A DNA stretch of 64,000 nt, taken from Microbacterium natoriense. Its GTDB lineage: Bacteria; Actinomycetota; Actinomycetes; Actinomycetales; Microbacteriaceae. How positions within the stretch are numbered: the first letter of the stretch is position 1; each line of letters starts with the position of its first letter. Shown here one piece after another: positions 8,663 through 17,955 of the stretch. Location of the stretch: assembly GCF_030816295.1 (NCBI RefSeq), contig NZ_JAUSXV010000001.1, forward strand, positions 496,001 through 560,000, read 5' to 3'. The translations under genes and the position numbers were made by a program. The notes beneath the pieces are model-generated. The model searched no databases. It saw only the letters and a list, made by a program, of their open reading frames with translations, and was not told the origin of the DNA.

Positions 8663-9909
8663 CACACGGCGCCTGACGCGTGCAGTGCGTCGATGTCGTC
8701 ATCCGAGAATCCCGCATCCCGCAAGACGTCGTCCGTGTCCGCACCGTGCGGTCGCCCGGCCCAGCGGACGGAGCCCGGCGTGCGCGAGAGCCGGAAGAGG
8801 ACGTTCTGCATCGCGAGGTCTCCCAGTTCCGGGTCGGGCACTCTCACGATCGTCTCCAGAGCCCGGTACTGCGGGTCATCGACGACTCCCCTCACGTCGT
8901 ACACCGGTGCGATCGCGGCGGATGCGGCCTCGAAGGCATCGATGACCTCGGACGCGGGGTGCGCGCCGATCCAGGTCTGCACGGCGTCGTCGAGCTCGTC
9001 GGCGTGCTGTGCCCGGTCGTGTCCCGAGCCGAACCACGGCTCCCTGGTCAGCTCGGTGCGGCCGACCACGGTCATGACCCGTTCGGCGATCGACTGCGAA
9101 CTCGTCGAGACCGCCAGCCAGACGCCGTCGCGCGAGCGGTAGACGTTGCGCGGAGCGTTGTTGACGGATCTGTTGCCGGTGCGCGGCTGCACGAGACCGA
9201 GCTGATCCCATGCCGTGATCTGTCCGCCCAGCAGCATCAGGATCGGCTCGATGATCGCCATGTCGACGACCTGCCCGACGCCGTCGCGCTCGGCACCTCG
9301 CAGTGCCGCCATCACAGCGTAGGAAGTGGCGAGCGCCGCGATGCCGTCGGCGAGGCCGAACGGCGGCAGCGTAGGCGGGCCGTCCGGATCGCCCGTGAGC
9401 GCGGCGAATCCGCTCATGGCCTCGGCGAGGCTTCCGAAGCCCGGCCGTGAGGAGTACGGCCCGAATTGCCCGAAAGCGGTCACCCTCGCGAGCACCAGCC
9501 GCGGATTCGCCGCGAACAATTGCTCGGGCGAGAGCCCCCAGCGCTCGAGAGTGCCCGGACGGAAGTTCTCGATCATCACATCGGCATCGGCGACGAGTCT
9601 CAGAAGCACGTCCGCGCCGGCCGCCGTGCTCAGATCGACCGTCGCTGTGCGCTTGTTGCGACCGAGCGTCTTCCACCAGAGATTGACGCCGTGCTTCTGC
9701 GGGCCGTGCCCGCGGGCGGCGTCGGGTCGTGCCGGATGCTCGATCTTGATCACGTCGGCGCCGAAATCGCCGAGAAAGGTGGCCGCGAGAGGACCGGCGA
9801 AGAGCGTCGACACGTCGAGCACGCGCACCCCGTGCAGCGGAGGCGATGGAACAGTTCTCAGATCTTCCTGGTCCGACACCGAGACATGATAGCCACAGCT
9901 CGATCGCAC
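8662..9909 (-). CDS. CaiB/BaiF family III CoA-transferase
   Basis: A protein of up to 415 residues. Family hallmarks are GVRVLDVSTLFAGPLAATFLGDFGADVIKIEHP near the N-terminus and the RNKRTATVDLSTAAG and VMIENFRPGTLERWG segments. The catalytic aspartate of the family lies in a later segment. It should move CoA between a donor thioester and a carboxylic acid. The ATG at 9909 gives the longest form, but the GTG at 9879 starts closer to the conserved region and is an alternative. It is translationally coupled to the CitE-like lyase and reads away from the peptide-transport operon. No hydratase is nearby. Confidence 0.88.
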   Translation of the reverse strand: MRSSCGYHVSVSDQEDLRTVPSPPLHGVRVLDVSTLFAGPLAATFLGDFGADVIKIEHPARPDAARGHGPQKHGVNLWWKTLGRNKRTATVDLSTAAGADVLLRLVADADVMIENFRPGTLERWGLSPEQLFAANPRLVLARVTAFGQFGPYSSRPGFGSLAEAMSGFAALTGDPDGPPTLPPFGLADGIAALATSYAVMAALRGAERDGVGQVVDMAIIEPILMLLGGQITAWDQLGLVQPRTGNRSVNNAPRNVYRSRDGVWLAVSTSSQSIAERVMTVVGRTELTREPWFGSGHDRAQHADELDDAVQTWIGAHPASEVIDAFEAASAAIAPVYDVRGVVDDPQYRALETIVRVPDPELGDLAMQNVLFRLSRTPGSVRWAGRPHGADTDDVLRDAGFSDDDIDALHASGAV

Positions 9910-9979
9910 GGGAACACCGACAGGATCCGCCTCCGACGAGCCGTCGCGACTTTCCCGTCAGGGCTCGGAGCGCGACGCC

Positions 9980-10819
9980 TCAGTCGATGACCGGAGCCAC
10001 TTCCGACCACAGCATCCGATCCTCCGTCGAGGGCGCCTCGGGAATGCGCCCCGCGCCGTCGGGTTCGGGAATGGCCGCCAGCAGTGCCCGGGTGTACGGA
10101 TGCTGAGGGCTCGACCACACGCGGTCCGTCGCGCCCGACTCCATCACGCGGCCCCCGTAGAGCACCACCGTGCGGTCGGCGATGCGGCGGACCACGGCGA
10201 GGTCGTGCGAGATGAACAGCATGCCGGCGCCCGCCTCGGCCACGAGATCGCGCATGAGACCGGCGACGCTCGTCTGCGTCGACGCGTCCAGCGCCGAGAT
10301 CGGCTCGTCGGCGACCAGCAGCGACGGCCGTGCGGCGAGCGCTCGCGCGATCGCGATGCGCTGCTTCTGACCGCCGGAGAACTGGTGCGGGTAGCGCGAC
10401 ACCACGTTCGCGGGAAGCCCGACCTTCTCGAGCCACTCCTCGACCGTCGAGCCTGCAGCTCCTCGCGCCAGAGCCGTCGCGATGCCGTCGGCGATCTGGT
10501 CGCCGATGCGGCGACGCGGGTTCAACGAGGTCGCCGGGTCCTGGAAGACCATCTGGATGCCGGTGAGCGCGATCGACCGGCGGCGGATGCCGAGCGGAGT
10601 CACGGGGGCGTCGTGGAACAGCACGGCGCCGCCGGCGAGCTTCTCGATGCCGACGGCTGCGCGGGCGAGGCTCGACTTGCCGCTGCCCGATTCGCCGACC
10701 AGGGCGACGGTCTCCCCTGGCGCCACGCTCAGCGAGACGCTGTCGACGGCGACGACCGGCGGGTTGCCCGGGTAGCGCACGACCACGTCGCGCGCATCGA
10801 GGACGGCGACTTCACTCAT
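9980..10819 (-). CDS. oligopeptide ABC transporter ATP-binding protein, DppF type
   Basis: A 279-residue ATPase. Walker A is GESGSGKSS, the ABC signature is QFSGGQKQR, and Walker B is LLVADEP followed by the ISALD D-loop region. The C-terminal region resembles the oligopeptide/dipeptide extension. It is the second ATPase of the importer. The ATG at 10819 overlaps the end of the DppD-type gene by eight bases. It is the last gene of the operon read from the binding protein at 15202. Confidence 0.93.
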   Translation of the reverse strand: MSEVAVLDARDVVVRYPGNPPVVAVDSVSLSVAPGETVALVGESGSGKSSLARAAVGIEKLAGGAVLFHDAPVTPLGIRRRSIALTGIQMVFQDPATSLNPRRRIGDQIADGIATALARGAAGSTVEEWLEKVGLPANVVSRYPHQFSGGQKQRIAIARALAARPSLLVADEPISALDASTQTSVAGLMRDLVAEAGAGMLFISHDLAVVRRIADRTVVLYGGRVMESGATDRVWSSPQHPYTRALLAAIPEPDGAGRIPEAPSTEDRMLWSEVAPVID

Positions 10820-11642
10820 CTGCGGCCTCCTCGGTCGCGGCATCCGCTTCGTCTGCCGCATCGGCCTCTTCGATCTTCGAACCAGGCAGGGCGGCGAGCA
10901 GCGTGCGGGTGTACTCGTGCTGCGGATCGCGGAACAGCGTCTCGCGGTCGGCCCGCTCGACGATCTCCCCGTTCTTCATGACGGCGACCTCGTCGGCGAT
11001 CGCGCTCATCACGCCCAGATCGTGCGTGACGAGGAGCACCGCGAGGTTCCGCTGGGTCGCGAGGTCGCGCAGCAGCCGCAGGATCCCGGCCTGCACCGTG
11101 ACGTCGAGCGCGGTCGTGGGCTCGTCGGCCAGCAGCACGTCGGGGTCGCACGCGAGCGCGCACGCGATCGCGATGCGCTGACGCTGTCCGCCCGAGAACT
11201 GATGCGGATAGCGCTTCAGCGCCTCGGCCGGGTTCGGCACCTGCACCGTCTCGAGCAGCTCGATCGCCCGGGTCCTCGCGGCGTCCTTCGCGAGAGAGAG
11301 ATGCACTCGCAGGTGGTCGGTGAGCTGGCGCCCCACGGGCAGCTGCGGGTGCAGCGACGCCGAGGGGTCCTGGAACACCATGGCGATCCGCCTGCCGCGG
11401 ATGCGGTTGAGGTCGCGCCGGCGCATGCCGAGCAGCTCCTCCCCCGCCAAGGAGATCGATCCGCCGGTGCGGGCCTGTCGCGGGAGGAGCCCGAGGACGG
11501 CGAGCGAAGTGAGCGTCTTGCCCGAACCGGATTCTCCGGCGAGACCGTGGATGCGTCCGGCCTCGAGTTCGAGCGAGACTCCACGGACGAGCGGACGGCC
11601 GATGTCGATCGTCAGATCGCGGATGCTGAGCGCCGCGGTCAT
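10812..11642 (-). CDS. oligopeptide ABC transporter ATP-binding protein, DppD type
   Basis: A 276-residue ATPase. Walker A is GESGSGKTLTS, the signature is QFSGGQRQR, and Walker B is VLLADEPTTALD. It pairs with the DppF-type ATPase to power peptide uptake. The ATG at 11642 overlaps the permease stop by four bases. The protein ends in an unusual acidic alanine-rich tail (EEADAADEADAATEEAADE), which is absent from most relatives and overlaps the next gene. Confidence 0.93.
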   Translation of the reverse strand: MTAALSIRDLTIDIGRPLVRGVSLELEAGRIHGLAGESGSGKTLTSLAVLGLLPRQARTGGSISLAGEELLGMRRRDLNRIRGRRIAMVFQDPSASLHPQLPVGRQLTDHLRVHLSLAKDAARTRAIELLETVQVPNPAEALKRYPHQFSGGQRQRIAIACALACDPDVLLADEPTTALDVTVQAGILRLLRDLATQRNLAVLLVTHDLGVMSAIADEVAVMKNGEIVERADRETLFRDPQHEYTRTLLAALPGSKIEEADAADEADAATEEAADE

Positions 11643-12550
11643 GCGATGGCTCCCTTCGCGTCGGCCTTGTGCTCCGCCTGCTTCTCGTGCGTCATCTCGG
11701 CGGTCGGGTCGAGCACGTCTCTCATCGCATCGCCGAGGAAGTTGAAGGCGAGCACGACCGTGAGGATCGCGAGACCGGGGAAGACGCCGAGCCACCAGGC
11801 GTCGAAGTTCTGGATCGCGGCCGAGATCATCGAGCCCCACTCCGCGGTCGGCGGCTGGGCGCCGAGACCGAGGAATGAGAGACCGGAGAGCAGCAGGATG
11901 GCGGCGCCGATGTCGAGGGTCGCGAGCACGAGCATGGGACCGGCGATGTTCGGCAGGATGTCGACGAACAGCGTGCGCAGCGGCGAGTGACCGAGCAGCC
12001 GCCCCGCGATCACGTAGTTCTGGCCGCGCAGGCCCAGCACGATGCTGCGCGTGACGCGCGAGTACTGCGGCCAGGAGACGACGATCGCCGCGATCACCGC
12101 GTTGAACAGCGACGGGCCGAGGGATGCCGCGACCACCATGGCAAGGATCACGGTGGGGAACGCCATGAAGAGGTCGGTGATGCGCATGAGCGTCTCGTCG
12201 ACCCAGCCGCCGAAGTATCCGGCGAGCGCGCCGATCGTGGTGCCGATGATCATCGCCGCGATCACGAGCATGAGCGCGAGGGGCAGGCTCACTGTCGCAC
12301 CCGTCATCAGGCGGGAGAAGATGTCGCGGCCGTTGCCGTCGGTGCCGAGCAGCGTGTCGATGCCTGGCGGCTGCAGGCGGGGCAGCGCCTGGGCGTTCGG
12401 ATCGAACGGGACCCACCACTGCGCGGTGAAGGCGATGATGACCCACGCCAGGGCGATGACCGTGCCGATGACCCCGAGCGGGGTGCGCCAGGCGCGCGGC
12501 CAGCGGAGACGGATGCGCCAGGGTCCGGATGCGGCGTCGATGCTGCTCAT
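11639..12550 (-). CDS. peptide ABC transporter permease, DppC type
   Basis: A 303-residue permease. After a cytoplasmic N-terminus come one membrane segment and an external region with LLGTDGNGRDIFSRLMTGA, the conserved DppC motif. The binding-protein-dependent transport domain follows, with an EAA-like loop ARLLGHSPLRTLFVDILPN. The ATG at 12550 overlaps the DppB-type gene by four bases. It forms the membrane pore with that protein. Confidence 0.92.
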   Translation of the reverse strand: MSSIDAASGPWRIRLRWPRAWRTPLGVIGTVIALAWVIIAFTAQWWVPFDPNAQALPRLQPPGIDTLLGTDGNGRDIFSRLMTGATVSLPLALMLVIAAMIIGTTIGALAGYFGGWVDETLMRITDLFMAFPTVILAMVVAASLGPSLFNAVIAAIVVSWPQYSRVTRSIVLGLRGQNYVIAGRLLGHSPLRTLFVDILPNIAGPMLVLATLDIGAAILLLSGLSFLGLGAQPPTAEWGSMISAAIQNFDAWWLGVFPGLAILTVVLAFNFLGDAMRDVLDPTAEMTHEKQAEHKADAKGAIA

Positions 12551-13608
12551 GCGATCCTCACTCTCGGGTCGAGGACGCCGTACAGCAGGTCGACGACGAA
12601 GTTGATGAGGAGGTAGATGAGCCCGACCACGAGACCGACGCCCATGATGCCGGGGAGGTCGAGGTTGGACGCCGAGTTGTAGGCGTAGGTGCCGAGGCCC
12701 GGCCAGGCGAACACCGACTCGACGAGCACCGTGCCCGAGAGCAGCGAGCCGAAGGCGACGCCGACGACGGTGAGGATCGGGAGGGAGGCTCCGCGGAGCA
12801 CGTAATCGAGGATGACGCGCATCGCCGGCAGGCCCTTGGCCCGCGCCGCCCGCACGTAGTCGCTGCCGAGCACCTCGAGCACCGAGGTGCGGATGAATCG
12901 GGTGAGCAACCCGATGGTGACGAGCGAGAGCACGAGGACGGGCAGGGCGAGGTGCGCCAGTGCGTCGAAGTAGCCCACGCCGTCGCCGTTCAGGAGGAAG
13001 TCGATCGTGTACATGCCGGTGACGGTCGGCGGCGGGGTGATCGACGGCGAGATGCGCCCGGAGCCCGGGGCGATGTGCAGCTGCAGGAAGAACACGTAGA
13101 AGCTGACCAGAGCGAGCCAGAAGGTCGGCACGCTGAGACCGACGAGGGTCACGACGCGGATGACCTGATCGGTCACGAGCCCGCGGCGGTAGGCGGCGAG
13201 CGTGCCCAGCACGATGCTGACGACGAGGCTGAGGATGATCGCGCCGATGGCGACCTCGATCGTCGCAGGCACCGCGGTGGCGAGGTCGCTGGTGACCGGG
13301 CGTCCGGTCACCAGCGACGTGCCGAGGTCTCCTCGGAGGAGGTTCCCCATGTAGATGAAGTACTGCACGATGAGCGGCTGATCGAGACCGTGCGCGGCGA
13401 TGAACGCGTCGCGCGTCGCGGGGTTCTGCGACGCGCCCTCACCCAGTGCCGCGGAGATCGGGTCGCCAGGCACCAGGTTCGTGAGCGCGAATGTCACGAT
13501 CGTGACGCCCACCAGCAGGAGCAGCGAGGTGCCGATCCGGCGCAGCAGGTATCCGATCAGCGGAGACCTGCGCCGTTGCGCCTGTCTCTGCACCGCCACC
13601 GTCGTCAT
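12547..13608 (-). CDS. peptide ABC transporter permease, DppB type
   Basis: A 353-residue permease. The hallmark N-terminus is YLLRRIGTSLLLLVGVTIV followed by TNLVPGDPISAALG. An EAA-like loop lies at RAARAKGLPAMRVILDYVL. The segment between the first membrane helix and the core has an extended external loop typical of this subfamily. The ATG at 13608 lies seven bases after the binding-protein stop, so the two are co-transcribed. An in-frame extension to 13674 would overlap the binding protein and is not supported. Confidence 0.92.
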   Translation of the reverse strand: MTTVAVQRQAQRRRSPLIGYLLRRIGTSLLLLVGVTIVTFALTNLVPGDPISAALGEGASQNPATRDAFIAAHGLDQPLIVQYFIYMGNLLRGDLGTSLVTGRPVTSDLATAVPATIEVAIGAIILSLVVSIVLGTLAAYRRGLVTDQVIRVVTLVGLSVPTFWLALVSFYVFFLQLHIAPGSGRISPSITPPPTVTGMYTIDFLLNGDGVGYFDALAHLALPVLVLSLVTIGLLTRFIRTSVLEVLGSDYVRAARAKGLPAMRVILDYVLRGASLPILTVVGVAFGSLLSGTVLVESVFAWPGLGTYAYNSASNLDLPGIMGVGLVVGLIYLLINFVVDLLYGVLDPRVRIA

Positions 13609-13615
13609 GAGGCCC

Positions 13616-15202
13616 TCAGCCGGCGGGGTTGATCTCGGCGATGTCCATCTCCCAGACGGAGTTGTACACCGCACCGGTGACGTCGTCGGCGGTGGCGATG
13701 TTGCGGCCGGGGACGATCAGCGGCACGAAGGGGCCCTCGGCCTGCATCGCCTCGGCGAAGGCGGTGAAGTCGTCGGCGCGGGTCGCCGCATCCGTGGCGC
13801 TGGCTGCATCCGCCGCGATCTGCGCGATCTCGGGGTTCGCCTCGGCCGCCCAGCCCGAGCGCAGACCGACCTTGAGGCCGGGGGCGAAGGGCAGGAAGTT
13901 GGCCGAGTCGGCGTAGTCGGGGCCCCAGAACCAGAGGCCGAAGCCCTCGGTGCCGCCGACGTAGGCGTCGAGCTCGGTCGCGAAGGGCTGCGGCGCCAGT
14001 TCGACGTTGATGCCCGCATCCTTCAGCTGCGCCTGGACGCGCTCGGCGAGCGGGGTGAACTCGACGCCGCCGACCGGGTAGTCGTTCGGGAACTGCAGCT
14101 TCAGCGTCTGGCCCGTGTAACCGGCCTCGGCGAGCGCGGCCTTGGCCTTCTCGGCGTCCGGCTTCACACCGGACTCGAGAGCGCCCTCGAACCCGGGAGG
14201 GATCACGCCGGTCGCCTGCACGGCGCCTGCTCCGGCGAGCTCGAGCAGGGCGTCGTAGTCGAGCGAGTAGCGGATCGCCTCGGCGATCTTCACGTTGGCG
14301 AGATCGCCGGCGACGGCCGGAGACTGGTTCAGCAGCAGGAAGATGGTCTGGCCCGAGGGCACCGAGTCGACCTTCACGCCGTCGCCGAGACCGGCGACCT
14401 GGTCGCCGTTGAGATCCATCGCGACCATCGAGTCGCCGCCCTTGAGGTTGGCGAGCTGCGTGGCGCTCTCGGAGACGTTGCGCACGACGACGCGGTCGTA
14501 ACCGGCCTTCTCGTCGCCGTTGTACTCGTCGCTCTTCTTCAGCACGACCTGCGAGGAGAGATCGAGGGTGTCCAGCACGTAGGGACCGGAGCCTGCGGAG
14601 GCGCCGTCGAGGTACTTCTGCGCGCTGTCCGATCCGTCGGTGGCGCCGCCGTTCTCGATCACGACATCGGAGTTCACGATGCCGAGTGCCGGGTTCGCGA
14701 GGATCGCCGGCAGCTGCAGCAGCGGAGTCTCGGAGGTGATCTTCACGGTCTTGTCGTCGACTTCGGCGACGGTGAGCCCGCCGAGCAGGAAGTTCGGCTT
14801 GGCATCCTCCATGCCCTGGATGCGCTGCAGGGAGAACACGACGTCCTTCGCCTCGATGGGCGAGCCGTCGGAGAAGACCCGGTCTCCTTCGAGGGTGAAG
14901 GTGAACTCGGTCGCGGCGTCGTTCTGCTTCCACGACGCGAGACCGGCGATCGGAGTCGACACGTCGGAGCCCTTGAAGTCGACGAGGGTCTCGTAGAGGG
15001 CCTTCGCGATCATGTTGCCGGTGGGGTCGTAGGTGTGGCCGGGGTCGCCGGTCTCGATGGAGAAGGCGGTGTCGATGACGAGCGAGTCGCCCTTCGACGC
15101 GTTGCCTCCGCTGTTCGCGGAGTTGCCGCCGGAGCAGCCGGCGAGGGCGAGGAGCGCGACGGCTCCCAGGGCGATGAGAGAGGTGCTGCGACGCGTCACC
15201 AT
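13616..15202 (-). CDS. peptide ABC transporter substrate-binding lipoprotein (family 5)
   Basis: A 528-residue extracellular solute-binding protein of family 5. The lipoprotein signal ends with LAGC (Cys near residue 23), followed by a glycine/serine/asparagine-rich tether. The body carries segments such as FSDGSPIEAKDVVFSLQR and YDALLELAGAG that are typical of oligopeptide-binding proteins. The ATG at 15202 is preferred over 15229 because it places the signal peptide at the N-terminus. It is the first gene of the operon and divergent from the Lrp-type regulator at 15351. Confidence 0.93.
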   Translation of the reverse strand: MVTRRSTSLIALGAVALLALAGCSGGNSANSGGNASKGDSLVIDTAFSIETGDPGHTYDPTGNMIAKALYETLVDFKGSDVSTPIAGLASWKQNDAATEFTFTLEGDRVFSDGSPIEAKDVVFSLQRIQGMEDAKPNFLLGGLTVAEVDDKTVKITSETPLLQLPAILANPALGIVNSDVVIENGGATDGSDSAQKYLDGASAGSGPYVLDTLDLSSQVVLKKSDEYNGDEKAGYDRVVVRNVSESATQLANLKGGDSMVAMDLNGDQVAGLGDGVKVDSVPSGQTIFLLLNQSPAVAGDLANVKIAEAIRYSLDYDALLELAGAGAVQATGVIPPGFEGALESGVKPDAEKAKAALAEAGYTGQTLKLQFPNDYPVGGVEFTPLAERVQAQLKDAGINVELAPQPFATELDAYVGGTEGFGLWFWGPDYADSANFLPFAPGLKVGLRSGWAAEANPEIAQIAADAASATDAATRADDFTAFAEAMQAEGPFVPLIVPGRNIATADDVTGAVYNSVWEMDIAEINPAG

Positions 15203-15350
15203 GGTGGCCTCCAGGGGCGAGGAGTACATTTCGGGTAGGCCGACCGATGTGGACGACCTTCAACAGATTCCCATGATGTGCGACGATCTGTCTATCAAGA
15301 ATGCGTAACGCTGGTTGGATCTGATTCCAGCCCTACCCAGGAGGTGCAAT
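15203..15350. promoter_or_regulatory. divergent control region, peptide operon / Lrp regulator
   Basis: These 148 bases separate the two divergent genes. Two inverted repeats are visible: ACAGAT (15263-15268) with ATCTGT (15286-15291), and GCTGG (15310-15314) with CCAGC (15327-15331). Either could be an Lrp/AsnC operator. The sequence AGGAGG just before the ATG at 15351 is the ribosome-binding site of the regulator. Binding is inferred. Confidence 0.5.
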
Positions 15351-15938
15351 ATGTCCAGCAGGGACGCCGAAGTCCTGAAGCAATCTGGACGAAGTGCCAT
15401 GCCACTCGACGACATCGCGTACAGAATTCTCGACGTGCTCCGCGAGAACGGGCGCGTCTCGATCGCCGCCCTCGCCGAGAAGGTGGGCATCTCCCGGGCC
15501 AATGCGTACACGAGGGTCGAGTCTCTCGTGCACGACGGGGTCATCACCGGGTTCAGCGCACGCATCGACCCCGCGAAGGCGGGACTGTCGATCGGCGCGC
15601 TCGTCTTCGTCACCGTGCTCCCCCAGGCATGGACGTCCTTCCGCGAGCGCGTCTCGGAGATGCCCGACGTCGAGTGGTGCGCGATCACCACCGGCGAGCA
15701 CGACGCGATGCTGCTGATCCGCGCAGTGGACGTGAGCGGTGTGCACGAGTTCTCGACCGGAGTCATCGCCCAGCTGCCCGAGGTGCGCACGGTCGTGAGC
15801 GTGGTGGTGCTCGACGAGGTCGTGCGCCGGTCGTTCCTGCTCCCCTCCGATCTCCCGGAGCGGAACACCGAGATCCCGCTCGGCATGACGCGGTGGACAC
15901 CCGCGACGCCGGGTCGCGACACCCTTCCGCCTCGGTGA
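15351..15938 (+). CDS. Lrp/AsnC family transcriptional regulator
   Basis: A 195-residue regulator. The N-terminal winged helix-turn-helix reads DDIAYRILDVLRENGRVSIA, then LAEKVGISRANAYTRVESL. A C-terminal ligand-binding (RAM-like) region follows with typical EWCAITTGEHDAMLLIRAVD. The AGGAGG at 15340 places the start at 15351 rather than 15315. Being divergent from the peptide importer suggests it controls that operon in response to amino acids or peptides (inference). Confidence 0.9.
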   Translation: MSSRDAEVLKQSGRSAMPLDDIAYRILDVLRENGRVSIAALAEKVGISRANAYTRVESLVHDGVITGFSARIDPAKAGLSIGALVFVTVLPQAWTSFRERVSEMPDVEWCAITTGEHDAMLLIRAVDVSGVHEFSTGVIAQLPEVRTVVSVVVLDEVVRRSFLLPSDLPERNTEIPLGMTRWTPATPGRDTLPPR

Positions 15939-15950
15939 AGCCGTCGCGGC

Positions 15951-16310
15951 TCAGGCCGCCGGGATCTCCTCGCACACGCTGAGCTGCGGCGCGCCGTGCA
16001 TCTCGTAGTGCTCCACGAGGCGGATGAGCCCGGCATCCGTGATCTCGAGCTCGCTCTCGCCGTCGCCCGTGACCACCGTTCCATCCGCGGCGAGCACGTG
16101 GACGAACGACACCCAGATCGTGTCGCCCGTGCGCGTGCCGACGAAGCGGCCGAAGGTGACGGTGTCGCCCTCGTAGTCCCCCCAGATCGCGCCGTCGCGC
16201 TCCCAGTAGCTGAAGACGCTCGGAGAGTCCGGGTCGACCGCCGAGGTGGTCGACGAGACCATCCGGAATCGGCGGCCGTCGAGGGAGGGGATGGATGCTG
16301 TCGCGGTCAC
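15951..16310 (-). CDS. small beta-rich conserved hypothetical protein
   Basis: A 119-residue protein with no signal peptide or membrane segment. It resembles a family of small beta-barrel-like proteins often mislabelled N-acetylglutamate synthase. Shared features are a LDGRRFRMVSST start, SYWERDGAIWGDYEGDTVTFGRFVG in the middle, and a closing HYEMHG segment. I see no acetyltransferase motif, so no enzymatic function is assigned. The GTG at 16310 overlaps the stop of the GNAT gene by four bases, implying coupling. An upstream extension to 16388 is only the shadow of that gene. Confidence 0.75.
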   Translation of the reverse strand: MTATASIPSLDGRRFRMVSSTTSAVDPDSPSVFSYWERDGAIWGDYEGDTVTFGRFVGTRTGDTIWVSFVHVLAADGTVVTGDGESELEITDAGLIRLVEHYEMHGAPQLSVCEEIPAA

Positions 16311-16876
16311 CCCTCGATTATGGACGATCTCCACTCGTCCTCCAGCAACGCGTAGATCAGCAGCGTCGTCCATTCGCCTTTGAACCACGAGCTCTCCACC
16401 AGTCGGGCCTCGCGACGGAAGCCGAGTCGCTCGACGACTCGGACGGATGCCGCGTTCCGCTCGTCGATGCGTGCCGCGATGCGGTGAAGTCCCAGTCCGT
16501 CGAATCCCACCGCGAGCAGAGCGGCCACGGCCTCCGCCGCGTAACCCCGCCCCGAGAACCGGGGATCGAGGATGTACCCGACTTCACCCTCTCGGTCGTT
16601 CTCGCTGCGCCAGAACAGCACGACGTCGCCGACCAGGCGTCCGCTCTCCCGCTCTTCGACCGCGAGGCACACCGCGTCATCCTGCTTCTCGAATCGGGTC
16701 CCCGCCCAGCGCGTGGCGATCCTCTCCTCGATCTCGGCGAGGGTGAGCGGCCCGTACGGGACGTAGCGGACGTTCTCGGCGTCGGCCTTGTAGTCGAGCA
16801 TGGGCGCCGCATCGGCGGCCTCGATCGGTCGCAGCAGCAGACGCTCGGTGCGGATCGGATAGTCCGGCGCGAACAT
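16307..16876 (-). CDS. GNAT family N-acetyltransferase (RimJ-like)
   Basis: A 189-residue acetyltransferase. IRTERLLLRPIEAADA at the start is typical of the RimJ/RimL group. The acetyl-CoA site is RFSGRGYAAEAVAALL, followed by the conserved NAASVRVVERLGFRREA. It probably acetylates a protein N-terminus, aminoglycoside-like or small amine substrate; which one cannot be told. The ATG at 16876 lies two bases after the stop of the membrane-protein gene. A GTG two codons earlier would overlap that stop. Confidence 0.88.
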   Translation of the reverse strand: MFAPDYPIRTERLLLRPIEAADAAPMLDYKADAENVRYVPYGPLTLAEIEERIATRWAGTRFEKQDDAVCLAVEERESGRLVGDVVLFWRSENDREGEVGYILDPRFSGRGYAAEAVAALLAVGFDGLGLHRIAARIDERNAASVRVVERLGFRREARLVESSWFKGEWTTLLIYALLEDEWRSSIIEG

Positions 16877-16878
16877 CG

Positions 16879-17889
16879 TCACTCCAGATCGAGCGAGACG
16901 AGGCCGGGCAGACCTGCGGTCTCGGAGCGCAGAGCGAGGACGAATTCCTCGTAGGTCGGCGTCATCGTCACACGCGTCGATCCCAGGATGCAGGTGATTG
17001 CTCGCCCTCCCCGCTTGTCGAGCCGGATCCGGTGCACCGGGTATGCGGGCGGCGTCAGCCAGATGCGCGCAAGCAGCGAATAGGGATGGTCCTCTTCGCC
17101 CATGCGCAGGCCGTGCGGGCCCACGACGATCTGCGCCGGAGTCCGTCTCACCGCCCGGTAGCGCTGCGCGGCTCCGATCGCGAAGCCGATGGCGGCGATG
17201 CCTGCGAAGGGGATCAGCAGGACGAGCGCCGAGAGATCGCCGTCGAGGAAGCCCGGGGTCAGCACGAGCAGGGTCACGCCGAGAGTCATCGCGAACAGCA
17301 CGATCGCCGTGATCAGGAAGCCGCGCCCTATGCGTCGTTCGCCCGACGAGTCGAGCCGGAACGTCGTGGGCAGTTTCGCGCGCTCGCGCGCGGCCGCGAC
17401 CGGATCGGCGGCTGGCGGCTGAGCGATCGGAGCGAGCTCGGCCATCAGCTCGTTGAAGACGGTCCTCGAGAATCCGGGCAGGTCGATCACGGTCTCGCGT
17501 CCGTCGGTCCAGACGACCAGCGCGCGGGTCGTGCCCGTGCGCAGGCCGTTGGTGCGGTGCTCGGTGACTTTCGACCGGAACGCGGTGGTGTCTCTGGCGT
17601 ATGTCTGCATGCCTCCGGGCCGTCCGATGTCGACCGTGCCGGAACGCACGATCACCCGGATGTTCCGGAGCCAGAAGGCCCCCACCCACACGGCGATCGT
17701 CAGCACGATCGCCGCCACGAGCACGATCCGGCCCCGCGTGGAGATGTTCATCGTGCGGGGAAGGAATCCCGGGATGATGAACAGAGCGGCCGTCGACAGC
17801 ACGGCGGACAGCATGAGGGCTCCGAGAGCGATGCGAAGCGGATGCCGGCGGAACACGCGCTCGGCGGGCACGGTGGCGACCTGACTCAT
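16879..17889 (-). CDS. hypothetical membrane protein, four membrane segments
   Basis: A 336-residue protein not recognised as a named family. Two hydrophobic hairpins, near residues 18-80 and 195-255, each precede a beta-rich soluble stretch. RNIRVIVRSGTVDIGRPGG and APAQIVVGPHGLRMGEEDHP-like segments suggest two PH-like or bPH domains (inference). The ATG at 17889 gives a short basic N-terminus before the first segment. The GNAT gene follows after two bases, and the next gene upstream is divergent. Confidence 0.7.
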   Translation of the reverse strand: MSQVATVPAERVFRRHPLRIALGALMLSAVLSTAALFIIPGFLPRTMNISTRGRIVLVAAIVLTIAVWVGAFWLRNIRVIVRSGTVDIGRPGGMQTYARDTTAFRSKVTEHRTNGLRTGTTRALVVWTDGRETVIDLPGFSRTVFNELMAELAPIAQPPAADPVAAARERAKLPTTFRLDSSGERRIGRGFLITAIVLFAMTLGVTLLVLTPGFLDGDLSALVLLIPFAGIAAIGFAIGAAQRYRAVRRTPAQIVVGPHGLRMGEEDHPYSLLARIWLTPPAYPVHRIRLDKRGGRAITCILGSTRVTMTPTYEEFVLALRSETAGLPGLVSLDLE

Positions 17890-17955
17890 GGGGACAGTCT
17901 GCCGCACCCGGTGACGCACCCGTGCGCTGCGGCGCACCGCGGGTAGCGTGAACGC

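Noticed and set aside
15951..16310. N-acetylglutamate synthase
   Set aside because: The label is common for this small protein group, but no acetyltransferase motif is present; kept as hypothetical.
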